Assembly (NCBI GenBank): GCA_017547975.1 | Contig: JAFYNU010000444.1 | Coordinates: 1-11,369, forward strand | DNA from: Clostridia bacterium | GTDB lineage: Bacteria > Bacillota > Clostridia > Oscillospirales > QAMX01 | Direction of reading: 5' to 3' | DNA: 11,369 nt | Shown here: in pieces, positions 6,371 through 11,369 of the stretch | How the letters are laid out: each line of letters begins with the position of its first letter | Position numbering within the stretch: the stretch's first letter is position 1 | Made by a program: the position numbers and the translations under genes | The notes under the pieces: model-generated | The model's input: only the letters and a program-made list of their open reading frames with translations | What the model was told of the DNA's origin: nothing | The model's database searches: none

Positions 6371-7330
6371 TTGTTAGAGATTAAGAAGCCTGTTATTGAA
6401 TGTGTCAGCAGTGAAATTGATGGTTCCTATGGCAAGTTTGTGGTAGAACCTCTGCAGAGAGGCTACGGAACGACCCTGGGTAACTCGCTGAGACGTGTGC
6501 TGTTATCGTCCATTGTCGGTACTGCTATCACTACCATCAAAATCAATGGCGTCATGCATGAGTTTTCCACCATCCCCGGTGTTAAAGAGGATGTTACCGA
6601 AATCGTGCTGAATGTGAAGGATATCAGAGCACGCCTGTTCGCACCCACCGCAAAGACCCTGCTCATCGAAGCAACCGGTCCGTGCGAAGTGAGAGCCGGT
6701 GATATTAAAGCTGATGCAGAAGTAGAGATCCTTAACCCGAATCTTCTGATTGCATCCCTGTCTGAAGGCGCTACCCTGAACATGGAACTTACTCTGAACC
6801 ACGGTTACGGCTACGTTTCCGCCGAGATGAATAAGCCTGCTCAGGCTCCCCTCGGACTGATTCCGATTGATTCTATTTTTACCCCGGTCACCAAGGTCAA
6901 CTACACTGTGGAAAACACCCGTGTAGGTAAGGATGTAGACTTGGATAAGCTGACGCTTGAAGTCTGGACCGACAAGACCCTCACCGCTCAGGAAGCGGTG
7001 GCCTGGTCGGCTAAGCATCTGATCGATCTCTTGGAGGACTTTGCGGCCCTTTCCGGCGATATCGCTCCCCGTCCCATTGCGGATGGCGGCGAGGTCGATA
7101 CCGAAAAGTCCACGGTCCTTGTTATGACCATTGAAGAGTTGGACCTCTCGGTCAGATCGTTTAACTGTCTGAAGAGAGCCAACATCAACACTGTTGAAGA
7201 CCTGACCAAGATGACCGAGGAGGACATGATGAAGGTCCGCAACCTCGGCAGAAAGTCTCTGGAAGAGGTCATCAACAAGCTCAATGCTTTGGGCTTATCC
7301 CTGCAAAAAGAAGAAGATCAGGGAAACTGA
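6371..7330 (+). CDS. rpoA: RNA polymerase alpha subunit (TTG start)
   Basis: Alpha subunit of RNA polymerase (319 residues from TTG 6371). The dimer scaffolds beta and beta', and its C-terminal domain binds UP elements and activators. The N-terminal domain (about 1-228) starts MLEIKKPVIE and holds the conserved RGYGTTLGNSLRR (30-42), HEFSTIPGVKEDV (63-75) and ENTRVGK. After a linker (about 230-248), the C-terminal domain (249-310) holds TIEELDLSVRSFNCLKRA with R262, equivalent to the DNA-contacting R265 of E. coli, and NLGRKSLEE (291-299). TTG is chosen because it gives the family N-terminus nine bases after AAAGGAGG. rplQ follows after 32 bases. Confidence 0.98.
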   Translation: MLEIKKPVIECVSSEIDGSYGKFVVEPLQRGYGTTLGNSLRRVLLSSIVGTAITTIKINGVMHEFSTIPGVKEDVTEIVLNVKDIRARLFAPTAKTLLIEATGPCEVRAGDIKADAEVEILNPNLLIASLSEGATLNMELTLNHGYGYVSAEMNKPAQAPLGLIPIDSIFTPVTKVNYTVENTRVGKDVDLDKLTLEVWTDKTLTAQEAVAWSAKHLIDLLEDFAALSGDIAPRPIADGGEVDTEKSTVLVMTIEELDLSVRSFNCLKRANINTVEDLTKMTEEDMMKVRNLGRKSLEEVINKLNALGLSLQKEEDQGN

Positions 7331-7362
7331 TTCCCTAACTTATATTAAAGGAGGTTTTCAAG

Positions 7363-7737
7363 ATGCCCGGAACCCGCAAGCTCGGCAGACCTACCGATCA
7401 GCGTATGGCAATGCTCCGTGCTATGGTTACCTATCTGCTTGAGAACGGCAAGATCGAAACCACTGTTACCAGAGCAAAAGAGGTCCGTCCTCTTGCCGAA
7501 AAGATGATTACCCTCGGAAAGACCAACACGCTTGCTTCCAAGCGCCAGGTTTTCTCCTTCATTACCAAGGAAGATGTTGCTTACAAGCTCTTCAACGAGA
7601 TCGCTCCTTTCTATGCTGAAAGAGTCGGCGGTTACACCCGTATCATCCGTACCGGTGTTCGCCGCGGTGACGCTGCTGAAATGGCCATCATCGAACTGGT
7701 AAACTACGAACCCAAGAAGGAAGAAGAAAAGAAGTAA
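7363..7737 (+). CDS. rplQ: Ribosomal protein L17
   Basis: L17 (124 residues) lies near the polypeptide exit tunnel of the 50S subunit. The N-terminus has the conserved RKLGRPTDQRMAMLRAM (about 5-21) and TTVTRAKEVRPLAEKMI. The centre holds GGYTRIIRTGVRRGDAAEMAIIELV. A charged tail (EPKKEEEKK) closes it. AAAGGAGGT at 7347-7355 precedes the ATG. It is the last gene of the alpha operon and is followed 34 bases later by an intrinsic terminator. The ecf transporter, truA and rplM-rpsI genes that often follow rplQ in Firmicutes are absent here. Confidence 0.97.
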   Translation: MPGTRKLGRPTDQRMAMLRAMVTYLLENGKIETTVTRAKEVRPLAEKMITLGKTNTLASKRQVFSFITKEDVAYKLFNEIAPFYAERVGGYTRIIRTGVRRGDAAEMAIIELVNYEPKKEEEKK

Positions 7738-7771
7738 TCTTCGATTCTCCGAATGGTTGAGTAAACAAATT

Positions 7772-7803
7772 AAGACCGTTTCCGAAAAGGAAACGGTCTT
7801 TTT
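7772..7803 (+). terminator. Rho-independent terminator after rplQ, probably bidirectional
   Basis: A perfect 12-bp stem pairs AAGACCGTTTCC (7772-7783) with GGAAACGGTCTT (7789-7800), with a GAAAA loop, and TTTTT at 7799-7803 on the + strand. It ends the ribosomal/rpoA run. On the - strand the stem is followed by TTAATTTGTTT, and it starts only seven bases beyond the stop codon of the convergent kinase gene, so it probably also ends that transcript, though less efficiently. Confidence 0.93.
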
Positions 7804-7807
7804 GTCG

Positions 7808-8302
7808 TTATAGGGAGATAATTTCGTCGGCAACCTGGCGGGGTGATTTATGGGTAGTATCGATCTTTGTTGTGGAGAGTGCTTGATAGAGTGGGAGACG
7901 GGATAAACTTCGCCGGATCACGTCGGGCTGGCGCAGTCCTGCTTGAATATCGAACGAAAGGCGCTCTTGAAGGGCTTTGGAGGTGGCCACTAAGGAAATC
8001 GAATGAACCAAAACGCCATCGATTTGCAAACGAAGGAGAATATCGTTGATAATGGTATCCTCGTGCATGACCCAACAGAAAACCACATTGGAGTAGGCGG
8101 AGCAAGCCAAAAAATTGTTAAGCAGATGGCAGATGTTATCAATTACCATGGTCTTGGTTTCAGGGGTTACCACAAAGGGATCCGCATCCCAACACCAATC
8201 TCCATCCAGGAAGACGGTGTTTGGAAGAGTCTTCTTCAAAAGTTGACATACTGTAGTTTTCCCTACGCCCATGGGACCGCCGATCAGGTACAAGGATTTC
8301 AT
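7808..8302 (-). CDS. Small P-loop kinase-like protein, function unknown
   Basis: A 164-residue cytosolic P-loop NTPase, possibly a small-molecule or nucleotide kinase; the substrate is unknown. The Walker A motif GGPMGVGKTT is at residues 8-17. An acidic, aromatic motif FLDGDWCWD (31-39) sits where many small kinases bind substrate or magnesium. FCWVMH (75-80) is a second cysteine/tryptophan motif at the end of a beta strand. The arginine-rich segment LQERLSFDIQAGLRQPDVIRR (about 111-131) resembles a lid. I recall similar Firmicute proteins annotated only as AAA family ATPase. The start overlaps the rsmI stop as ATGA (8299-8302), with GAGG seven bases upstream inside rsmI. No signal peptide or membrane segment. 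Confidence 0.85.
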   Translation of the reverse strand: MKSLYLIGGPMGVGKTTVCQLLKKTLPNTVFLDGDWCWDADPFVVTPETKTMVIDNICHLLNNFLACSAYSNVVFCWVMHEDTIINDILLRLQIDGVLVHSISLVATSKALQERLSFDIQAGLRQPDVIRRSLSRLPLYQALSTTKIDTTHKSPRQVADEIISL

Positions 8303-9063
8303 TCTTCTTCCTCGGCTGCACGCTTTTCGGCAAGCTTTTGGCGGTAACGCTCGTTGCGGGACATGGGAGCTTCCCGGGGGGAGGTGTCGCCCTCCAGAAT
8401 CAAAACGAATTCTCCCTTGGGATTGACGTCCTTGTAATATTCGATGGCGCCCGACAGAGTTGTGTGAATGAATTCTTCATGGAGCTTGGTTAGTTCCCGG
8501 GCAAGGACGATCTTTCGGTCACCAAAAGTCTTGTAAAAATCATCCAGGGTAGCCCGGAGCTTGTGGGGAGCTTCGTAAAAAATCATGGTGCGCCGTTCTC
8601 CTACCAGGTCGGACAAGTGTTCCCGGCGGCTTTTTTTGCTCATGGAAAGGAAGCCTTCAAAACAGAAACGTCCGGAGGGCATACCGGAGGCAGACAGGGC
8701 GGTGATCAGGGCGGATACGCCGGGGATGGGAGAAACCTTCACACCCCGCTCTACACAAAGCTTGGCAAGGTCTTCACCCGGGTCTGAAATGGCAGGGGTA
8801 CCGGCATCGCTGATCAGGGCACAGCTCTCCCCTTCCAGGATGCGGGCAATGATCATTTCCCCTCGCTCCCGCTTATTGTGCTCGTAGTAGCTTACGAGAG
8901 GTTTCTTAATGCCAAAGTGAGCCAGCAGACTGCCGCCCACACGGGTATCTTCCGCGGCCACAAAATCCACCTTTTCCAATACCTCCAGAGCTCGGGGGGT
9001 CAGATCGGAAAGGTTTCCGATGGGGGTGGTCACGACGTATAAGGTATTTTTAGCAAGTTCCAT
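8299..9063 (-). CDS. rsmI: 16S rRNA (cytidine-1402 2'-O) methyltransferase, lacking the C-terminal HTH
   Basis: RsmI uses S-adenosylmethionine to 2'-O-methylate C1402 of 16S rRNA in the P site, where RsmH adds N4-methylation. The tetrapyrrole-methylase fold is complete: TPIGNL (13-18), AEDTR (37-41), SDAGTP (85-90), PIPGVSAL (112-119), FEGFL (135-139), FYEAPHKL (162-169) and LTKLHEE (191-197). The family is usually about 280-290 residues with a C-terminal helix-turn-helix; this protein is 254 and ends in a charged run (RQKLAEKRAAEEEE) with no such domain. The ATG has GGAGG five bases upstream (9069-9073) and lies inside the 3' end of the methyltransferase gene before it, a 14-base overlap. 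Confidence 0.95.
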   Translation of the reverse strand: MELAKNTLYVVTTPIGNLSDLTPRALEVLEKVDFVAAEDTRVGGSLLAHFGIKKPLVSYYEHNKRERGEMIIARILEGESCALISDAGTPAISDPGEDLAKLCVERGVKVSPIPGVSALITALSASGMPSGRFCFEGFLSMSKKSRREHLSDLVGERRTMIFYEAPHKLRATLDDFYKTFGDRKIVLARELTKLHEEFIHTTLSGAIEYYKDVNPKGEFVLILEGDTSPREAPMSRNERYRQKLAEKRAAEEEE

Positions 9064-9760
9064 GGGATCCTCCGTATCTTCCGGCGTAAATTTCCCGGAC
9101 TTCGGGTTGGTTCATCAACAGCGTAGGCATGGGAATCAGGCCCGGGGCGGCGCCTTTTTTTCCTTCTAAAAGGACGGCGAAGGGGGCCCGATCTTCCGTA
9201 TGAGCAACGAAGCGGATACATTTTGGCTCTATATTGTGGGTACGCATGGCATAAAAGGCGTCGCAAAGACGCTCGGGACGCCACACGGCAAAGAATAATC
9301 CTCCAAATTTGAGGGAGTGGGAGGCAACGCGGCATACGTCGTCGAAGCTACAGGTCTCTTCGCTTCGGGCGGCGCGGCGGGAAGGGGTAGGACTTTGGGG
9401 AATGTTTGATGGAAAATAGGGGGGATTGCAGGTGATCAGATCAAAGGCTCCTGCCGGGATGGGGGTGGTACGCAGGTCGCCGTTGATAATATCAAGGGGG
9501 ATATGATTGTGCTCTCCATTATTCCTGGCGACAGCGGCAGCAATTGGATCAATCTCTATGCCGGAAGCATTGATCTGTCGGCGAGCGGCAAGAAGAAGTG
9601 CCACAATGCCGCATCCGGTGCAAAGATCCATAATACGCATACCGGAACGCAGTTTGCGGGCGGCGAAATCGGACAGGAGAATAGAATCGGTTCCAAATTT
9701 CGTAATCCCATCGGGCTGTGCAATTTGCAGATGGAATACCCCCAGATCCTCGTAATGCAT
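9050..9760 (-). CDS. TrmN6/YabB-type methyltransferase
   Basis: SAM-dependent methyltransferase of the YfiC/TrmN6 family (236 residues). In E. coli this enzyme makes m6A37 in tRNA-Val. The SAM-binding motif IMDLCTGCGIVALLLA is at 43-58, GIEID (67-71) follows, and the catalytic NPPY motif at 112-115 marks N6-adenine or amino-group methylation. The early KFGTDSILL segment (21-29) is typical of the family. The frame is open back to an ATG at 9814, but those 18 codons coincide with a terminator hairpin. ATG 9760 has AGGAGG five bases upstream (9766-9771) and fits the family's N-terminus. Pairing with rsmI matches Bacillus yabB...rsmI. The exact tRNA target is inferred. Confidence 0.9.
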   Translation of the reverse strand: MHYEDLGVFHLQIAQPDGITKFGTDSILLSDFAARKLRSGMRIMDLCTGCGIVALLLAARRQINASGIEIDPIAAAVARNNGEHNHIPLDIINGDLRTTPIPAGAFDLITCNPPYFPSNIPQSPTPSRRAARSEETCSFDDVCRVASHSLKFGGLFFAVWRPERLCDAFYAMRTHNIEPKCIRFVAHTEDRAPFAVLLEGKKGAAPGLIPMPTLLMNQPEVREIYAGRYGGSHGTC

Positions 9761-9765
9761 AAGCT

Positions 9766-9771
9766 CCTCCT
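9766..9771 (-). promoter_or_regulatory. Ribosome-binding site deciding the methyltransferase start
   Basis: On the - strand AGGAGG precedes ATG 9760 by five bases. The alternative ATG at 9814 has AAGGAG only three bases away and lies upstream of the terminator hairpin. Confidence 0.75.
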
Positions 9772-9781
9772 CATCAAAAGG

Positions 9782-9811
9782 AAAAATCGGAGCCGCAGAA
9801 AGCGGCTCCGA
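9782..9811 (-). terminator. Rho-independent terminator after the ferredoxin gene
   Basis: A perfect 10-bp stem, TCGGAGCCGC (9787-9796 on the + strand) with GCGGCTCCGA (9802-9811), encloses a 5-base loop. On the - strand it is followed by TTTTT (9786-9782). It lies 21 bases past the ferredoxin stop and 21 bases before the methyltransferase ATG. There is no T run on the + side, so it acts on the - strand. Confidence 0.9.
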
Positions 9812-9832
9812 CATTGGCTCCTTCGAGAATAA

Positions 9833-10003
9833 TTAGTTCTGTTCGGGGGCTTCTACGGGGCAAGCACTTGCACAAGCGCCGCAATCGACACAGGTATCGG
9901 GGTCGATAACGTACTTGCCGTCGCCAGCAGAGATAGCGGAAACGGGGCATTCACCCTCGCAGGCGCCACAGCTGATGCACTTATCAGTAATTACGTATGC
10001 CAT
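9833..10003 (-). CDS. 2[4Fe-4S] ferredoxin, clostridial type
   Basis: A 56-residue soluble low-potential electron carrier. Two CxxCxxCxxxCP motifs are seen: C9, C12, C15, C19 with P20, and C38, C41, C44, C48 with P49, enough for two [4Fe-4S] clusters. It starts MAYVITDKCISCGAC and ends VEAPEQN, the classic clostridial ferredoxin layout. Its partners (for example pyruvate:ferredoxin oxidoreductase or hydrogenase) are not in the window. AAGGAG (10011-10016) lies seven bases before the ATG. Codon use (GGC, GCC, TGC, AAG) resembles the ribosomal genes rather than its neighbours, suggesting high expression. It has its own promoter and a terminator directly downstream. Confidence 0.96.
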   Translation of the reverse strand: MAYVITDKCISCGACEGECPVSAISAGDGKYVIDPDTCVDCGACASACPVEAPEQN

Positions 10004-10033
10004 AGTAAATCTCCTTCCAAAATGTTCAGTTCT

Positions 10034-10061
10034 ATTCTATCACAAATCGGAAAAAATGCAA
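10034..10061 (-). promoter_or_regulatory. Probable promoter of the ferredoxin gene
   Basis: On the - strand, TAGAAT (10039-10034) has an extended -10 element, TG one base upstream. A weak -35, TTGCAT (10061-10056), lies 16 bases further. The predicted transcript would start about 10026-10028, some 23 bases before the ATG. The -10 is convincing, the -35 is not. Confidence 0.6.
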
Positions 10062-10082
10062 CACCTATTTTGAAAATTGGTG
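10062..10082. repeat. 21-bp near-perfect palindrome, possible operator
   Basis: The arms CACCTATTTT (10062-10071) and AAAATTGGTG (10073-10082) pair at 9 of 10 positions around a central G, with one T/T mismatch. It directly abuts the -35 element of the ferredoxin promoter and lies about 90 bases upstream of clpC. The half site ATTGGT recurs inverted as ACCAAT at 10111-10116. It matches neither the CtsR heptad repeat nor the CIRCE element as I know them. Confidence 0.5.
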
Positions 10083-10171
10083 AATATTTTTTGGAAAATT
10101 TGATTATGATACCAATAAATTGGGGTTCCTTTCCAAAAATGCAGAGGAATGGGTGTTGAAAGGGGGAAAAT

Positions 10172-11369
10172 ATGGAAAAAAGATATAGTCAGTTGGGAGC
10201 CAGGGCAAAACTGGTGCTGGCCGATGCGTTTGCGGTTGCCGGAAAAATGGGGCATTCGTCGGTTGGCAGTGAACACTTCCTGTGGGGATTGTTGGCCAGT
10301 GAAAATGAGGGGCAGATACTACTGAAGCAGGTGGGGCTCCGGCAGAAGGCGGTGGAGGAGGCTATTCTGCATTTGGTTGGGAAAGGCTGCGGAGGTATGG
10401 AACCGAGGGGGATGACACCCCGGGGGAAACACATTTTGGAGCAGGCGGGAAGAGAAGCCGAACGGTTGGGTGCTGATGAGGTGGGGTGCGATCACCTTCT
10501 GTATGCCGTATTGCGGGAGGAGAAGGGAACTGCACTCGGAATTCTGAAACAGTTGGAAATTCCCGTACAATCCCTGCTGGAGGGGGTAAACGATGCGCTG
10601 CAACCGCCTAAAATATATCGACCGGCGAAGAGGAATAGTATGGTAAGTGATTCTCTCCTGCGTTTTGGAAACGATCTTACGGCAATGGCAGAAGCCGGGC
10701 GTTTGGATCCGGTGGTGGCCCGGGAGGAGGAAATCGGCCAGTTGGTCCACATTCTGTGCCGCCGGACGAAAAATAATCCCTGTTTGGTGGGAGAACCCGG
10801 TGTAGGAAAAACTGCCGTGGTGGAGGGTCTTGCACTGGCGATTCGGGATGGCAGGGTACCGGAATGTCTTGTCAATAAGCGCATTCTGGAGCTGGAGCTT
10901 TCCGCGGTGATTGCCGGGACGAAGTACCGGGGGGAGTTTGAAGAGCGTATCAAGGCGATACTGCGGGAAATCTGCCGTGCCGGTAACGTGATTTTGTTTA
11001 TCGATGAAATCCATACTCTGGTGGGAGCCGGGGGTGCAGACGGGGCCATCGATGCGGCAAATATTCTGAAACCCGCCCTGGCCAGGGGAGAACTGCATTT
11101 GATCGGAGCAACCACCTGGGGGGAATATCGGAAACATATCGAAAAGGACAGCGCTTTGGAACGACGGTTCTCGGTGGTTCCGGTGGAGGAGCCGGGACGG
11201 GAGGATGCGATTGCGATTTTGGAAGGGTTGCGACCCCGGTATGAAGACCATCACGGGGTGACGATTCCCCGGGAGCTGTTGGAGGTGACGGTGGATCTGG
11301 CGGTACAGTATTTGACTACCCGGCGTCTGCCGGACAAGGCGGTGGATCTGTTGGATGAGGCGGCGGCAA
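10172..11369 (+). CDS. clpC: ClpC-like AAA+ unfoldase, N-terminal 399 residues (partial)
   Basis: Hsp100 unfoldase that feeds substrates to the ClpP protease in the cytosol. The frame is open from ATG 10172 to the window edge; AAGGGGG (10160-10166) is the ribosome-binding site. Two Clp-N repeats span about 2-70 and 78-142. AAA domain 1 starts near 165, with Walker A GEPGVGKT (207-214), pore loop KYRG (251-254), Walker B VILFIDE (273-279), sensor GATT (312-315) and arginine finger LERRF (329-333), so it should hydrolyse ATP. AGTKYRGEFEER and IDAANILKP favour ClpC over ClpB; the diagnostic middle domain lies beyond the window. The usual PVIGR before the AAA domain reads PVVAR (G to A at 183). 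Codon use is rich in GGG and CGG, unlike the ribosomal genes. ctsR, mcsA and mcsB are not upstream. I could not identify a convincing promoter. Confidence 0.9.
   Translation, partial: MEKRYSQLGARAKLVLADAFAVAGKMGHSSVGSEHFLWGLLASENEGQILLKQVGLRQKAVEEAILHLVGKGCGGMEPRGMTPRGKHILEQAGREAERLGADEVGCDHLLYAVLREEKGTALGILKQLEIPVQSLLEGVNDALQPPKIYRPAKRNSMVSDSLLRFGNDLTAMAEAGRLDPVVAREEEIGQLVHILCRRTKNNPCLVGEPGVGKTAVVEGLALAIRDGRVPECLVNKRILELELSAVIAGTKYRGEFEERIKAILREICRAGNVILFIDEIHTLVGAGGADGAIDAANILKPALARGELHLIGATTWGEYRKHIEKDSALERRFSVVPVEEPGREDAIAILEGLRPRYEDHHGVTIPRELLEVTVDLAVQYLTTRRLPDKAVDLLDEAAA

Noticed and set aside
9761..9814. An 18-codon N-terminal extension of the methyltransferase starting at ATG 9814
   Set aside because: The extension is encoded by a terminator hairpin and its T run. 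ATG 9760 has a better-spaced AGGAGG and matches the family N-terminus.
10004..10171. A CtsR or CIRCE heat-shock operator upstream of clpC
   Set aside because: I found no GGTCAAA-type heptads and no CIRCE-like inverted repeat in this stretch.
10319..11254. A 311-codon open frame on the - strand, antisense to clpC
   Set aside because: It mirrors a clear AAA+ coding frame on the + strand, has no motif of its own and no fitting ribosome-binding site was evident.
10172..11369. Horizontal transfer of the clpC region because of its GGG/CGG-rich codon use
   Set aside because: The contrast is with very highly expressed ribosomal genes, which have selected codons. No mobile-element traces, repeats or tRNA sites are visible nearby.

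Overview
The window is chromosomal DNA from a Firmicute, most likely class Clostridia and plausibly Oscillospiraceae or Ruminococcaceae. The gene order is rplF-rplR-rpsE-rpmD-rplO-secY-adk-map-infA-rpmJ-rpsM-rpsK-rpsD-rpoA-rplQ. Ribosome-binding sites are strong (AAGGAGG type). rpsD lies inside the alpha operon, unlike Bacillus. S4 and L36 are zinc-binding forms, and adenylate kinase has a four-cysteine lid. The protein sequences read as Clostridia. This is recognition by eye, not a database result.

Region 1 (1-7803, + strand) is the end of the spc operon running straight into the alpha operon. It holds the last codons of L6, then L18, S5, L30, L15, SecY, adenylate kinase, methionine aminopeptidase, IF1, L36, S13, S11, S4, RNA polymerase alpha and L17. 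Gaps are at most about 65 bases. rplO/secY overlap as TAATG and adk/map as ATGA. infA and rpoA start with TTG. The run ends at a perfect 12-bp hairpin terminator after rplQ. Ribosome assembly, the Sec channel, N-terminal Met removal, translation initiation and the polymerase alpha subunit are thus made together.

Region 2 (7808-10003, - strand) converges on the same terminator. In order of transcription it holds a 56-residue 2[4Fe-4S] ferredoxin, a hairpin terminator, a TrmN6/YabB-type methyltransferase, RsmI (16S rRNA 2'-O-methyltransferase) without its usual C-terminal HTH, and a small P-loop kinase-like protein of unknown role. The last three overlap one another and look translationally coupled.

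Region 3 (10004-11369) is a 168-base AT-rich divergent intergenic region with a ferredoxin promoter and a near-perfect 21-bp palindrome. The first 399 codons of a ClpC-like AAA+ unfoldase follow on the + strand and run off the window.

Most of the window is well-known housekeeping DNA. I see no mobile element, CRISPR array, tRNA or rRNA gene, and no convincing new system. The points worth a second look are small: an insertion in L36, the ferredoxin/methyltransferase terminator arrangement, the shortened RsmI, the unassigned kinase, the intergenic palindrome, and an unusual ClpC N-terminal domain. No stretch longer than 300 bases lacks a gene.
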